DNA from: Candidatus Abyssobacteria bacterium SURF_5
GTDB taxonomy: Bacteria; Abyssobacteria; SURF-5
NCBI GenBank assembly: GCA_003598085.1
Contig: QZKU01000143.1
Coordinates: 5,729 to 69,728 of the forward strand
DNA: 64,000 bases
Reading direction: 5' to 3'
The position numbers were made by a program, and so were the translations under genes. A model generated the notes under the pieces. It was given only the letters and a program-made list of their open reading frames with translations, made no database searches and was not told the origin of the DNA. Shown here piece by piece: positions 18,587 to 28,012 of the stretch; position 1 is the stretch's first letter; each line of letters begins with the position of its first letter.

Positions 18587-18646
18587 CGGCTTTTCCCTTT
18601 CGGGGGTGGCACTGTCGGCGGAAACGCATGAGATGCGCAAGGCTTC

Positions 18647-18675
18647 ATGATAGCACAGGGTAAGCGCTTTTTCAA
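18647..18675 (-). promoter_or_regulatory. Sigma70-like promoter of nnrE-thpR
   Basis: On the minus strand, TTGAAA (18670-18675) and TATCAT (18647-18652) are separated by 17 bp. They lie about 60 bp before the chosen nnrE start, and the 14-bp nnrE-thpR gap makes a two-gene transcript likely. Confidence 0.5.
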
Positions 18676-19155
18676 TTGATTGAAGACGAATCGAAGAGAA
18701 GGCGGATTGATAGGCAAAGACGGAGGCTTACATCCTGGCTCTCTGCCTTCTACCAAGCTGCCGCTGAAAAACGTGTTCCCGATGGGGGCTTTCAGAACGA
18801 AGAAGGAGCACCGGTGCGGGCGGAACAATAAAACGCGCCGCGCTCCCAGCCTATCATCTTGTCCTGTCTTTATCCCCTCAAATAATTAAATTTTTGGGAG
18901 GCGGCGCGTTCTATAATCTGATGTAGTTATACTATGCCTAAGTGCATCTTCCATGCCAGAAGACTTTTTGGGGGCGACATCATCAAAATCTTGTTGATAT
19001 GCGCTGGAAATCGACGCATTTTATCCTTTTTGAGCGTACAGAATCGTGGGAGTGATCACCTGAATTAAGCGGGGCAAGCTTGTCTTTCTGACAATTCGAT
19101 TATATTTTTCACAAGAAAAACGCGGCTCAATCTCCTCGCCGGCGGGGGATACACT
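18676..19155. other. Intergenic region without a supported gene
   Basis: These 480 bp separate nnrE (leftward, starting at 18586) from the cstA stop. The only frames are short and lack ribosome-binding sites. A small hairpin (ATGCG at 18999-19003 with CGCAT at 19015-19019) followed by T-rich sequence could be a weak plus-strand terminator. I could not pair it with a convincing promoter, so a small RNA is possible but unsupported. Confidence 0.4.
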
Positions 19156-20937
19156 TTACTTTTGCGCGAACTCGATCTCCTGAGCCGCACCCATTTTCTT
19201 CATCTCCAGCCATTTTGAACGAAATGTTTTGGCCGCCACGATGACCACTCCGAGCGACAATGCGAGCAGTAAGAGATCCATAACGAGCAGGGTGTATGCG
19301 TGTTTCTCGAGGTAGAGGCGGGGGAGGAGCAGGAGAGACGCTATTGTTGTCACCATCATGAAGATGCCTGGAATGATGATCATCCAGGCGATTTTGCCGC
19401 GGCTCATGAACCAGACGGCGATGGAGAACAGGGTCAGCGCGGCGAGCAATTGGTTGGCGGAACCAAAAGCCAGCCAGTTGGTGACAAAGGCATTGTAATA
19501 GGCCATCACCAGCATCAGCACGGCCGACAGGCCGGAGTTGAACCAATAGGAGCGCATGGCCTTCGGCGGCGACGCGAGGATGATCGACCACAGCTCCTCG
19601 AACAGGTACCGGTTAATACGAACAGCCGAATCGAGTGTTGTCACTACGAAACCTTCCACCATCAGGATTCCGAAAATAGTCCCGATCGCGGTCGGAATCC
19701 CAAGCGATGAATTCAGCAAATGCCCGACGGCGAGCGAGAATGCCAGGACGGGATTGGCTTTTCCGCCCGCCAAGGTGGGCCAGACAAGACTCTTATAATC
19801 GGAAAAATTCAGGCTGCTTGCCAGCGCTAGCACTACTCCGACTGCAAGAGCCGATTCCAGCAGCATCGCATTGAATCCGATGCTCTTGGTCGCCCGCTCG
19901 TCGCGCACCTGTTTTGAGGTTGTCCCTCCTGCAGCAAGTGCGTGGAAACCGGAAACGGCGCCGCAGGCTATCGTAATGCACAACATCGGCCAAATGAATC
20001 CGATATGACCCGTGCCCTCTGCTATGTTTGAGGCGGGCGCGCTAAAATGCAGGCTCCCCGAGAATCCACCCGCCACAAGCCCCGCCGTCAAGAGGCAGAT
20101 ACCCGCGTACAGGAGTTGAACGTTCGTGAAATCGCGCGGCTGCAGGATGATCCAAACGGGGATGCCGGCCGCCAGCGTCACATAAACGGCGAGAATAATC
20201 ATCCACGTCGTAGGTTGGAGCGTAATCGGAACCTGAAATCCTATGACGACGGAGATAATGCAAAGCAGGGCGGCCAGAAGAAACACATACGCCACCCGTA
20301 CATTCTTCTTGTAGAGCAGATACCCCAGGAGCGGAGCCATACCGGTGATAATAATCACAGAAGTCGACGCAATCCCGCCAATCCGCCCGAGCAACACTCC
20401 ATCGTTGTTCACCCTTGTCTTCAGAAGGGTCTGGTCGGCCGTCAGCCCGAGTTTCTCAATGGGCCATTCGGAGGTAAGTGATACCGCCGTCGCTTTTAAA
20501 AATGATGATGTTACCAGGAGGATCATGATGATGGTGAAAATAATGAAAAGAGTAAATCCGGTCTTTCCCATCGCCCGTCGGGCGATCTCGGATATCGAGC
20601 GCCCTTCCTCGCGCACGCTCGCAAAAAGCGCCGAAAAATCGTGGACTGCTCCGATAAAAATACCCCCAAAGACAATCCATATCCATGCGGGCAAATATCC
20701 GTATAGAAGGGCGAGTGTCGGCCCGAGGATCGGACCGGCCCCGGCAATCGTGGCGAAATGATGCCCGAAGACCACGGAGGTCTTGGTGGGAACGAAATCG
20801 CGGCCATCATTAACTACAACGGCGGGCGTCGGGCGTTCCGCGTTCAACCCGAAAAATCTTCCGATGTAATTGCCGTAAATCCTGCCGGCCAGTACGTAGA
20901 GAATAACCGCAACGAACAGATAGACAAGCACCTGCAC
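19156..20937 (-). CDS. cstA: Carbon starvation protein CstA family transporter
   Basis: The 593-residue, strongly hydrophobic protein has many transmembrane helices. It carries the CstA signatures: GHHFATIAGAGPILGPTLA near the N-terminus, PAWIWIVFGGIFIGAVHDF, and GFHALAAGGTTSKQV. Family members import pyruvate or peptides, induced on carbon limitation in E. coli. The start is GTG 20937 with GGGGAGG eight bases upstream. No LytS/LytTR-type regulator lies nearby. No convincing intrinsic terminator follows the stop. Confidence 0.95.
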   Translation of the reverse strand: MQVLVYLFVAVILYVLAGRIYGNYIGRFFGLNAERPTPAVVVNDGRDFVPTKTSVVFGHHFATIAGAGPILGPTLALLYGYLPAWIWIVFGGIFIGAVHDFSALFASVREEGRSISEIARRAMGKTGFTLFIIFTIIMILLVTSSFLKATAVSLTSEWPIEKLGLTADQTLLKTRVNNDGVLLGRIGGIASTSVIIITGMAPLLGYLLYKKNVRVAYVFLLAALLCIISVVIGFQVPITLQPTTWMIILAVYVTLAAGIPVWIILQPRDFTNVQLLYAGICLLTAGLVAGGFSGSLHFSAPASNIAEGTGHIGFIWPMLCITIACGAVSGFHALAAGGTTSKQVRDERATKSIGFNAMLLESALAVGVVLALASSLNFSDYKSLVWPTLAGGKANPVLAFSLAVGHLLNSSLGIPTAIGTIFGILMVEGFVVTTLDSAVRINRYLFEELWSIILASPPKAMRSYWFNSGLSAVLMLVMAYYNAFVTNWLAFGSANQLLAALTLFSIAVWFMSRGKIAWMIIIPGIFMMVTTIASLLLLPRLYLEKHAYTLLVMDLLLLALSLGVVIVAAKTFRSKWLEMKKMGAAQEIEFAQK

Positions 20938-20991
20938 CGCATTATCCTCCCCGATGTTAATAAGAAACGGCGGACGGACCGAGACAAAAAA

Positions 20992-21020
20992 ATCATATCA
21001 GAAGTGATTTACGAGGTCAA
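20992..21020 (-). promoter_or_regulatory. Sigma70 promoter of cstA
   Basis: On the minus strand, TTGACC (21015-21020) and TATGAT (20992-20997) are spaced by exactly 17 bp, about 55 bp before the GTG start. This is one of the better promoters in the window. Confidence 0.65.
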
Positions 21021-21143
21021 GCAGACTGGCTGAGCCGCGGCACTCAACGGTACGTGCCGCACAGGGAAGCGACAGGGGCGCGAGATTCAGCGTTTATTCG
21101 CGCCCCTCCTATGGCCGTCAACGAGAATCGCAAGCAAGCAAAA

Positions 21144-21167
21144 AGGCAAGACTTGCTGCGCTTGCCT
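21144..21167 (-). terminator. Intrinsic terminator after the first DUF3568 lipoprotein gene
   Basis: Read on the minus strand, AGGCAAG pairs with CTTGCCT across a 10-nt loop and is followed by TTTTGC. It lies about 35 bp past the stop at 21204. Confidence 0.55.
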
Positions 21168-21203
21168 CTCGGTTTGTGAGAAGCTGTTATTGTCTCCTCA
21201 AGA

Positions 21204-21599
21204 TCAAAGGTTGCGTCTGATCGCATCTGCAATTTTTTGGGATTTGGCCTGGTCGCCGAAGAAGCCGACGCGGACATCCACCTTGGTTACATTGTCCGCT
21301 TGAGGCTCCAGATCAATCGTCACATCTTCGCCGGTATCAGGGACTGAGCCCTTTATGGTACCGCCAAGTTGACTTGTCTCATCCTGTACTACCGTGATGT
21401 TCAATTCGTCAAAGGCTTCGAGAACCGCATCGTGAGTCGGCGCTACGGCGTTCGGAGTGGTGAAGCTGAGTTTCCCCGCCTGCCATGCGTACGTGCCCGC
21501 GCCGGCCGCCGCGCCGGCCGCAGCCGCGCAACCATATACCGCAACTGAAAGGCCTACCAGTACCACGAGTGCGACTGAAACACGTGAGTTCGGCGTCAT
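21204..21599 (-). CDS. DUF3568-family lipoprotein (paralogue A)
   Basis: The 131-residue product begins at the ATG at 21599, which has AGGAGG eight bases upstream; the frame could extend to 21650. It has a signal peptide and lipobox ending V-Y-G-C, then an alanine/glycine helix (A-A-A-A-G-A-A-A-G-A-G-T-Y-A-W) and the DUF3568 body. That body ends with V-D-V-R-V-G-F-F-G-D and a short amphipathic tail, IADAIRRNL. Function is unknown. It should be anchored in the periplasm or outer membrane. A paralogue with the same plan is encoded about 320 bp upstream on the same strand. Confidence 0.82.
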   Translation of the reverse strand: MTPNSRVSVALVVLVGLSVAVYGCAAAAGAAAGAGTYAWQAGKLSFTTPNAVAPTHDAVLEAFDELNITVVQDETSQLGGTIKGSVPDTGEDVTIDLEPQADNVTKVDVRVGFFGDQAKSQKIADAIRRNL

Positions 21600-21923
21600 C
21601 GGAATATCCTCCTTTTTGGAAAATGCTCTCTTTTCACAAATATGCGCCATCTCGAAGCGGCACGCTATAGAACCGGAAGTTCAATAAGATCATATCCTTA
21701 CACATGGTTGATTCGCAGGATCGAATTTCAGCCTTCGTCTGACTGATTTCGCTATTCCCGCAATACGTTCTACTATATACTCTGATGCAGCATTATTTGC
21801 TTCATAATGGAACGGAAAATTTGTAAAACTATATAAAGATGCCGTTCCATAGAGATCCGTGTTTCAGCATGATGCGGATTCGATGGAAGGGTTTCTACGG
21901 GAAGAATTGGAGAATTTTAGAAG
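21600..21923. other. Intergenic region between DUF3568 paralogues
   Basis: This 324-bp stretch is AT-rich around 21760-21850 and probably carries the promoter of paralogue A. I cannot pick a confident -35/-10 pair. No open frame with a ribosome-binding site is seen. Confidence 0.4.
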
Positions 21924-22316
21924 CTATCGAAGGTGCCGTTGAATAGCGTCGGCGATCTTGGCTTCCTGGTACTGGTTTCCCCAAAAGCCCACCCGAATAT
22001 CGATTTTGGTGATATCTGTGGCCACCGGCTCGAGATCGACCGTCACCTGTTCGTCGGTAGTGGTCAGCCCAGTGAGTTTGCCGCCAAGCGTGCTGGTTCG
22101 ATCCCCTGTGACATCGATCTCAAGGTCTTTGAAGGCGGAAAGAGCCGCGGCATGGACTTCGGCTACTCGATGAGCCGTCGTGAAGGTGAGTTTCCCACTT
22201 GCCCATGCGTATCCGCCCGCCCCGGCCGCAGCACCCGCCGCCGCGGCAGCGACACAACCCGATACCATTACGGTTATTAAAATTGCCAACGTAAAAAATG
22301 CATTCCCACGACGCAT
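21924..22316 (-). CDS. DUF3568-family lipoprotein (paralogue B)
   Basis: The 130-residue lipoprotein has a signal helix and lipobox V-S-G-C, then an A/G-rich helix ending G-G-Y-A-W. The body includes KLTFTTAHRVAEVHAAALSAF and IDIRVGFWGN, followed by KIADAIQRHLR. It aligns by eye along its whole length with paralogue A, so this is a local duplication. The ATG at 22316 is seven bases after AAGGGAG; the ATG at 22322 would be too close to that site. The M48 gene stop is about 90 bp upstream. Function is unknown. Confidence 0.82.
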   Translation of the reverse strand: MRRGNAFFTLAILITVMVSGCVAAAAAGAAAGAGGYAWASGKLTFTTAHRVAEVHAAALSAFKDLEIDVTGDRTSTLGGKLTGLTTTDEQVTVDLEPVATDITKIDIRVGFWGNQYQEAKIADAIQRHLR

Positions 22317-22408
22317 GCTCATGCTCCCTTCGTTACCGCCGATATTCGGATGCTAAATATATACATACAAATCGCTCTTACCACCAAAAGTACTGAAGTT
22401 GGAGGAAA

Positions 22409-23197
22409 TTACCGCAATTCTCGCTCCAGAATGGCCGTGTAACGCTCCGGATAATATTGCACAGGTCTTCCCGGTGGAAGCTTGGCGATCTCTCTGGCCA
22501 CGGTATCTACCCTGTCCTCAGACATGGGATGCGTGCTGAACCAGCTCATCACTCGTGAAGGGTTCGACTCCCTCATTGCCGCAAGCTTTCGATGGAAATC
22601 AACCATTGCTGTCGGATTGTATCCCGCCTCGAACATGTATCGCACACCCAGCCGATCAGCCTCCAACTCGTCATTGCGCGAGAATTTGAGCATACCCAGA
22701 GATGTGGCAATGTTTGTTGCCAGCGCTGTTGCGGCTGCAGGATTCTCGCCCAGAAGTATCTGGGTCAGTATTTGTGCGCCAACCGACGTTGTCAACTGCT
22801 CGGTCGCGTGGCGGGCAGTGATATGACCGATCTCATGCGCAAGCACGCTGGCCAGTTCAGCCTCATTATCCGCATATTTCAGCAAACCGGTATTCACATA
22901 CACCGGACCACCCGGCAGCGCGAACGCATTGACTTCGTCGCTCTCAATGATTTTGAACGTATAAGGCAGATCGGGTTTTTCCGTTTTACTGGCAATCCTA
23001 TTTCCAATGTCGCTGATGTAATCCTGAAGCACCGGATTGTCCAGCACCGGCTGTTCTCTCTCAATTTCCTGAGAAAGCTGTTGTCCGAGACGGATTTCCT
23101 CCTGGGGAGGAACAAGGTTGAAGCCGCCAGTCGTCGCGCAGGAAGAAGCAAACAGCAACGACACGAGGACAGATATGTATTTCAATGAACGTTTCAT
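22409..23197 (-). CDS. M48-family metallopeptidase lipoprotein (BepA/LoiP-like)
   Basis: The 262-residue protein has a lipoprotein signal (LLFASSCATTGG). The zinc motif is H-E-I-G-H in LAHEIGHITARHA, with the third ligand in the downstream E-L-E-A-D-R-L-G block. Relatives such as BepA and LoiP degrade misassembled outer-membrane proteins in the periplasm. It lacks the TPR domain of full BepA, being closer in size to LoiP. The ATG at 23197 has AAGGAGGAG upstream; a TTG at 23212 would precede it. It lies 11 bp after an inactive-looking M28-like gene, so the two are likely one operon. Confidence 0.92.
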   Translation of the reverse strand: MKRSLKYISVLVSLLFASSCATTGGFNLVPPQEEIRLGQQLSQEIEREQPVLDNPVLQDYISDIGNRIASKTEKPDLPYTFKIIESDEVNAFALPGGPVYVNTGLLKYADNEAELASVLAHEIGHITARHATEQLTTSVGAQILTQILLGENPAAATALATNIATSLGMLKFSRNDELEADRLGVRYMFEAGYNPTAMVDFHRKLAAMRESNPSRVMSWFSTHPMSEDRVDTVAREIAKLPPGRPVQYYPERYTAILERELR

Positions 23198-23208
23198 GAA
23201 CTCCTCCT

Positions 23209-24396
23209 TCAATTAGTTCGACTGACAGGTTCGTTTTCCGTTGGGGGAGGCGAATGCTCGTTCAAATGTTCCGCATCCAACTGCACAAGCATCTTCTCGA
23301 GCACGTGCAGTGCCGGCTCCAACTGGTTCGGTTGTATGTCGGATTCGTCGGCAGCACCGCCTTCAGGCGGAAGAGACGTGAAAATAACATACGGAAACTC
23401 CTTTCCGGCAAATCCTCTAAACTGATCTGGCTCAACAGGCAGGATCTCCGGCGTTCGTTCGCCGGCGGCGGCAGCATCTGATGACAATATCCTGAGCAGG
23501 CGCCGCTCCGAGAGCGGGTTTTTACTCCGCTCTTCAAGGGGGAACAGGAACGCGAGTCTCTCCCCCCTCCCGATCCTCCGGCAACCGATAAATATGGTCT
23601 CGATCGAATGTTCCGGGCTCCGAGAAAGCTTTTTCGCAAATGTTTTGGCGCCTTGCCCGTCGTCCCCGCCAAAGAAAACAACGGATACCCATGTGTTCTC
23701 GAGCCCCAAATCTTCGTTCCTCAGATTCAACGCAAGCTGCGAGAGCATAGCCATTGAACCAACATCCTGCGAGGAACTCGATGCTTCCCTCTTTGCATCT
23801 CCTTCATCCCATACGACAAAAGAATACCATGCAAAATACGCCAGACATGCTCCTCCCATTACCAGCAGGATCGTCCGCGCGTCTTCTGAATCAAATTTAC
23901 CAAAGTGGATTGCCAGTTGCCATAAGCCCATCGAGAGAAACGCAAGCGCCGCGGGCAAAAGAAAGGCCGAAGCCGCCGTCTCGGCAGGCGATAGGGCTTG
24001 CTCCTCTTCTTGATATTGTTCATATGGAGCGCCAAGCGCCACCTTGCCGGATGGATTCTGCACCGGGAATTGGACGATGATATTCTCGCCTTTCTTCAAT
24101 AAAGGCCAACTGACCAGTGGAATACCGAGTGAAAACTCAAAAAAAAGGATACACGGAACAGCAAACGCCGCACCGATTATCACCAACTGCTTCCGCCTGA
24201 ATACGCCAAAAAGAAAGATTGCGGCTAGAATAAAAGCGGCCCCGCCTGCAAGAGCGGCGCTGTTCCTGGAATAGAAAAACGTCTCGCGCTGAACGTGGAA
24301 ACCGGCCGTTTGAAAGATCGAATAAAGGTAATCTGCCACATGCCGGTCCGAAAACTGTTCGCGCAGTTTCAGAATGTCCTCAACGTACTTTCCCAT
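23209..24396 (-). CDS. Membrane protein with a degenerate M28-peptidase-like fold
   Basis: The 395-residue protein opens like an M28 aminopeptidase (FSDRHVADYLYSIFQTAGFHV). It later shows V-A-L-G-A-P-Y-E-Q, where M28 enzymes have the zinc-binding G-A-H-Y-D. A second block, VSVVFFGGDDGQGAKTFAKKL, matches the usual FFGGEExGLLGS strand, with the catalytic Glu pair replaced. The His and Asp ligands therefore appear lost. Two hydrophobic segments (about residues 42-80) and two more around 145-190 interrupt the fold. It precedes the M48 gene by 11 bp. I infer a membrane pseudo-peptidase, perhaps an adaptor; family assignment is moderate. A longer start at 24483 is possible. Confidence 0.6.
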   Translation of the reverse strand: MGKYVEDILKLREQFSDRHVADYLYSIFQTAGFHVQRETFFYSRNSAALAGGAAFILAAIFLFGVFRRKQLVIIGAAFAVPCILFFEFSLGIPLVSWPLLKKGENIIVQFPVQNPSGKVALGAPYEQYQEEEQALSPAETAASAFLLPAALAFLSMGLWQLAIHFGKFDSEDARTILLVMGGACLAYFAWYSFVVWDEGDAKREASSSSQDVGSMAMLSQLALNLRNEDLGLENTWVSVVFFGGDDGQGAKTFAKKLSRSPEHSIETIFIGCRRIGRGERLAFLFPLEERSKNPLSERRLLRILSSDAAAAGERTPEILPVEPDQFRGFAGKEFPYVIFTSLPPEGGAADESDIQPNQLEPALHVLEKMLVQLDAEHLNEHSPPPTENEPVSRTN

Positions 24397-24623
24397 ATCC
24401 GTAAGAGTTCTCAAGAGATTATTCAAGCCGGGAAAACGAAGCGTGTACAAGGCATAATAGCACCTGCATTTTTTCACTGTCAAGGAAAGGCGGCCTCGCG
24501 CTCCGCCCGGTTTGCGCCGAAACGCCCTGTCGCATAACTTGCGCCTCTATAATCTGTGTGCTATCATAAGGATGCGTCATCCAGAAAAAGAACTTGGCGG
24601 CTGAGGACACCATAGCCTTTATC

Positions 24624-27600
24624 ATGCAAATAGACGCAATAAGAGAGCAATTCTCTCAACCTCCTGCCGAATACTCCCCCACTCCTTTCTGGTTTCTCAA
24701 TGATAATCTCCAGGAAGATCGCATCGCGCAAAACCTTGAAGAACTCAAAGCAAAGGGTATCTCAAGCGTCATCATCCACCCTCGAACCGGCCTTGAAATC
24801 GAATATCTTTCCCCGCTCTATTGGGAGCGAATAACCTTTATCTGTGAGTCACTGAAGCGGCTGCGCATGACCGGATGGCTCTACGACGAATACAATTGGC
24901 CCAGCGGTCCGGTCGGCGGCAAATTATTGCGCGAACATCCTGAGTACAAGCAGATAACCCTCGACTACCTGATATTTCCGCCTTCACGACTGATAAAAGG
25001 ATTGCAGCATCTGAACGCGCACGTATATGCGGCGTTCGAGCTTTCATCCGATACCGTAGTCGAGAAAACCGAAAGTATTCTTAAGCGCCGGTTTAACGAC
25101 TTGTCCGGGGATGTGCTCCTCTTCTTAAGAAGGACCGTGCAGGTTCTTACCCATGCCTCAACCTGCGCCCCCTGGACCCGAGGCGAAGCCGGCTATCTCG
25201 ACGTGCTGAACCCCGCCGCCACTGACGAATTCATGAGAATGACGCATGTCGAATACGATCGGCACATCCGCCGCTACTACGGCGACCCTATCATAGGAAT
25301 TTTCACCGATGAACCCGGGAATTACGGAGCGCTGCCTTTCAGTTCCATTCTTCCTGCCGAATACGAAAGACGTTATCATGACAAGTTTCTCGATTGTCTC
25401 CCGAGTCTGGCCGGTCGAATCCCCGGCATTCCTATCGAGCAACAGGTTTTGAATCGCACCAGGTATTTCGAACTCGCGCGAGACATGTTCGCCGGCAATT
25501 TTTTTGGGAAAATTGCGGCTTGGGCCTCGGAACGGGGCCTCTTTTTGACCGGCCATCTCAATGAAGATGATAAGATCAACCGCCTGCCAGGCATCAGCGC
25601 CAGCTTTTTTCAGCCATTGAGCCGGATGTCGATGCCCGGAATCGACGTGCTCGAAGATAGGCACGGGTTCGATCGTGGTTGCCGCCTGATGGCGCACCCG
25701 AATTTCTTGCCGAAAGCAGCCAGCAGCGTTTCGCATCATTGCGGGCTGATGCGAACCTTATGCGAGATATGGGGCGGCAACGGGTGGGAGACCTCGCCGG
25801 AGCGGCTCAAAGGCGTCCTGAATTGGACCCAGGCGTGCGGAGTGAACTTCATTAATCCTCACGCCGCCTTCATGTCGTTGCGGGGACTGCGAAAACGAGA
25901 TTTTCCCGCATCTCATTTTCCGCCGCAGCCATGGTGGCGGTTCTACAAGAAATTCTCCGACTATATCGCACGGCTCAGCTATCTCAACTCCCAAGGGGCG
26001 CACGTGGCGGCCACTCTGCTCGCTTTTCCGATGAAGAGCTTGTGGGCCGAGTTCGACCTGAAGGCCGAAGACAGCAAGTTTGCTGATTTGATTGAGCGGG
26101 TATCGGAAACCCTGCTCAGGAATCAATTGGATTTCGATTTCCTGTTTGATGAGTTTCTGGACGACCACGAGCCAACGCTCCAGGACGGGCGGATCAAGAT
26201 AGGAGAAGAGGTTTATTCGATACTGCTACTTCCAATAAATTCAGTGATTCCGGAAAAATTGCTGCAACTGGCAGAACGTTTTGCGGCGGCCGGCGGAAAG
26301 GTCTTTGCCTTCGGATATCAACTGCCGGCGCATAACGAATTCGGGCACGAGATATCGAAACGGATCGAGGCGCTTTTCGGAGGATCAAAGCCGGAAAACG
26401 TGGAATATCATCACGTGGGAACAGAGAATGATTCCACCTTTTCATGGCTCCTGAAAAAACTTGATCAGTGGCTGCGCCGCGACTTCCAGATCGAGGGGCT
26501 GACCGCCAGGAACTTTGCCTACCTGCACCGGAAAACCGACGGGGCGGATATTTATTTCGTCGCCAATCTCTCTGAACAGGAAGGCGCGGTCGATCTGAAA
26601 TTCCGCTGCGCCGGCCGGCCACAGCTCTGGAACCCTGAAGACGGCTTGATTCAAGACGTGCTCGCATATAGAACCGACAACGTGCATACGACGATTAATC
26701 GGCATTTCCATCCGAATGAAGCGGCATTCTTCGTTTTTCTTGATGAGCCTCCCGTCGATCATGTTGATTCCACTAATTTCGTGCTCACCGCCGTCACGCC
26801 GGATTTTGTCGAAGGATATGCGAGCGCGCTCGAGGTGAGAGTCGTCCAAAACAATAAACGATATATCCGAACCGTCGAGCAGGCATATCAGCCTCTCCTC
26901 CTGCCGAGGCGATGGCAGATTGAGTACCCCTTGCGCAATATCCTGCTGCTTGACCAATGGAAAGTCGAAATGCTTTCGGAGGTCGAGCGACCCAAATGGG
27001 ATCCCCATGAAGACCCTCGGCTCGGCATTCGCACCCGCCTGATCCTGCAAGCACTCCGCAAGACGATGTCCTTCGCAAAGACATTAACCGGGCGCGATGG
27101 CGGTGGAGGGAAACGAGAGACCGCAAAATATCGGCGGCTTTCGCATGCAGTGACATCTGCGGCTAAATGGAGTAAAATACTTGGCATCGACCCTCAGAAC
27201 TTTGAAGAGGCCGAAGGGATCCTTTTAAAAATGGCCGAATATGCCGGAGTCCCCGTCGGGCATGACTATCCCCCTCCCGCAAGTGCATATGCCATGATAA
27301 CTTCCTTCGTGATTGAACATGTGCCAGAGGATCTCGCTCTGGTGTACGAGGAGAGCGATGGAAACCCCGTATCGATCCAATTGAACGGCCACGAGATCGA
27401 CAGAAAACCCGAACCCATTTTCATATGGGACGACTCCAATCGCTTGATCCCTCTCTCCACCCTCGTAAGAAAGGGAGCAAACCGCCTGCGGCTGGAGTGG
27501 CGGCAACCAGAATTCCCGACTCTTTTTCCCAGCGTTCATGGTATCGAACCCGTCTGCCTCATCGGCCGCTTCTGGGTGAAAAAGAAAAGGATCGTCGAAC

Positions 27601-27959
27601 AGCTCTACGGCGCGCCGGCCATCCCCTGGGCGGATATCGGTCTTCCCAACTTCATTGGCACGATGACATACAAAGCATCATTCAAGTTGCCGCTCAAATA
27701 CATCGGCCAGCAACTGCTCCTCAAGTTTTACCGGATACATGAAGCAGCCGAGGTCAAAATAAACGATAAATATGCCGGACAATTGTTGTGGAGGCCGTAC
27801 GTACTCGACGTAACGCATTTGCTGAAACAGGGAGAGAACAGCATCGAAGTCACCGTCGCCAATACAGCAGCAAACCTGTTGGGCGAGCCGGTCCCTGCGG
27901 GAATGATCGGAAGACCATACATCGTGCCCTACTGGCGCCATCGAATCCGCTTCCGCTGA
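24624..27959 (+). CDS. Large glycoside hydrolase-like protein, GH106/alpha-L-rhamnosidase related
   Basis: This 1111-residue cytoplasmic-looking protein (no signal peptide) begins with the GH106-like pattern. That comprises P-F-W-F-L-N-D, then I-I-H-P-R-T-G-L-E, Y-W-E-R-I, and the highly typical G-W-L-Y-D-E-Y-N-W-P-S-G-P-V-G-G-K. F-T-D-E-P-G around residue 228 and G-H-L-N-E-D may supply carboxylates of the active site. The C-terminus (about 1010-1110) is a GH2-type sugar-binding beta sandwich. GH106 enzymes remove terminal alpha-L-rhamnose. The relation is by eye and the true substrate is unknown. ATG 24624 is chosen over TTG 24594. Confidence 0.75.
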   Translation: MQIDAIREQFSQPPAEYSPTPFWFLNDNLQEDRIAQNLEELKAKGISSVIIHPRTGLEIEYLSPLYWERITFICESLKRLRMTGWLYDEYNWPSGPVGGKLLREHPEYKQITLDYLIFPPSRLIKGLQHLNAHVYAAFELSSDTVVEKTESILKRRFNDLSGDVLLFLRRTVQVLTHASTCAPWTRGEAGYLDVLNPAATDEFMRMTHVEYDRHIRRYYGDPIIGIFTDEPGNYGALPFSSILPAEYERRYHDKFLDCLPSLAGRIPGIPIEQQVLNRTRYFELARDMFAGNFFGKIAAWASERGLFLTGHLNEDDKINRLPGISASFFQPLSRMSMPGIDVLEDRHGFDRGCRLMAHPNFLPKAASSVSHHCGLMRTLCEIWGGNGWETSPERLKGVLNWTQACGVNFINPHAAFMSLRGLRKRDFPASHFPPQPWWRFYKKFSDYIARLSYLNSQGAHVAATLLAFPMKSLWAEFDLKAEDSKFADLIERVSETLLRNQLDFDFLFDEFLDDHEPTLQDGRIKIGEEVYSILLLPINSVIPEKLLQLAERFAAAGGKVFAFGYQLPAHNEFGHEISKRIEALFGGSKPENVEYHHVGTENDSTFSWLLKKLDQWLRRDFQIEGLTARNFAYLHRKTDGADIYFVANLSEQEGAVDLKFRCAGRPQLWNPEDGLIQDVLAYRTDNVHTTINRHFHPNEAAFFVFLDEPPVDHVDSTNFVLTAVTPDFVEGYASALEVRVVQNNKRYIRTVEQAYQPLLLPRRWQIEYPLRNILLLDQWKVEMLSEVERPKWDPHEDPRLGIRTRLILQALRKTMSFAKTLTGRDGGGGKRETAKYRRLSHAVTSAAKWSKILGIDPQNFEEAEGILLKMAEYAGVPVGHDYPPPASAYAMITSFVIEHVPEDLALVYEESDGNPVSIQLNGHEIDRKPEPIFIWDDSNRLIPLSTLVRKGANRLRLEWRQPEFPTLFPSVHGIEPVCLIGRFWVKKKRIVEQLYGAPAIPWADIGLPNFIGTMTYKASFKLPLKYIGQQLLLKFYRIHEAAEVKINDKYAGQLLWRPYVLDVTHLLKQGENSIEVTVANTAANLLGEPVPAGMIGRPYIVPYWRHRIRFR

Positions 27960-28012
27960 TACTGCTGAGACCGTTTGGGAGAGCATTCATTGGGCAAAGG
28001 AGGCATTGCAGA

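Noticed and set aside
18680-18889. Plus-strand frame of 69 codons in the nnrE-cstA gap
   Set aside because: Low-complexity basic translation, no ribosome-binding site and no similarity that I can see.
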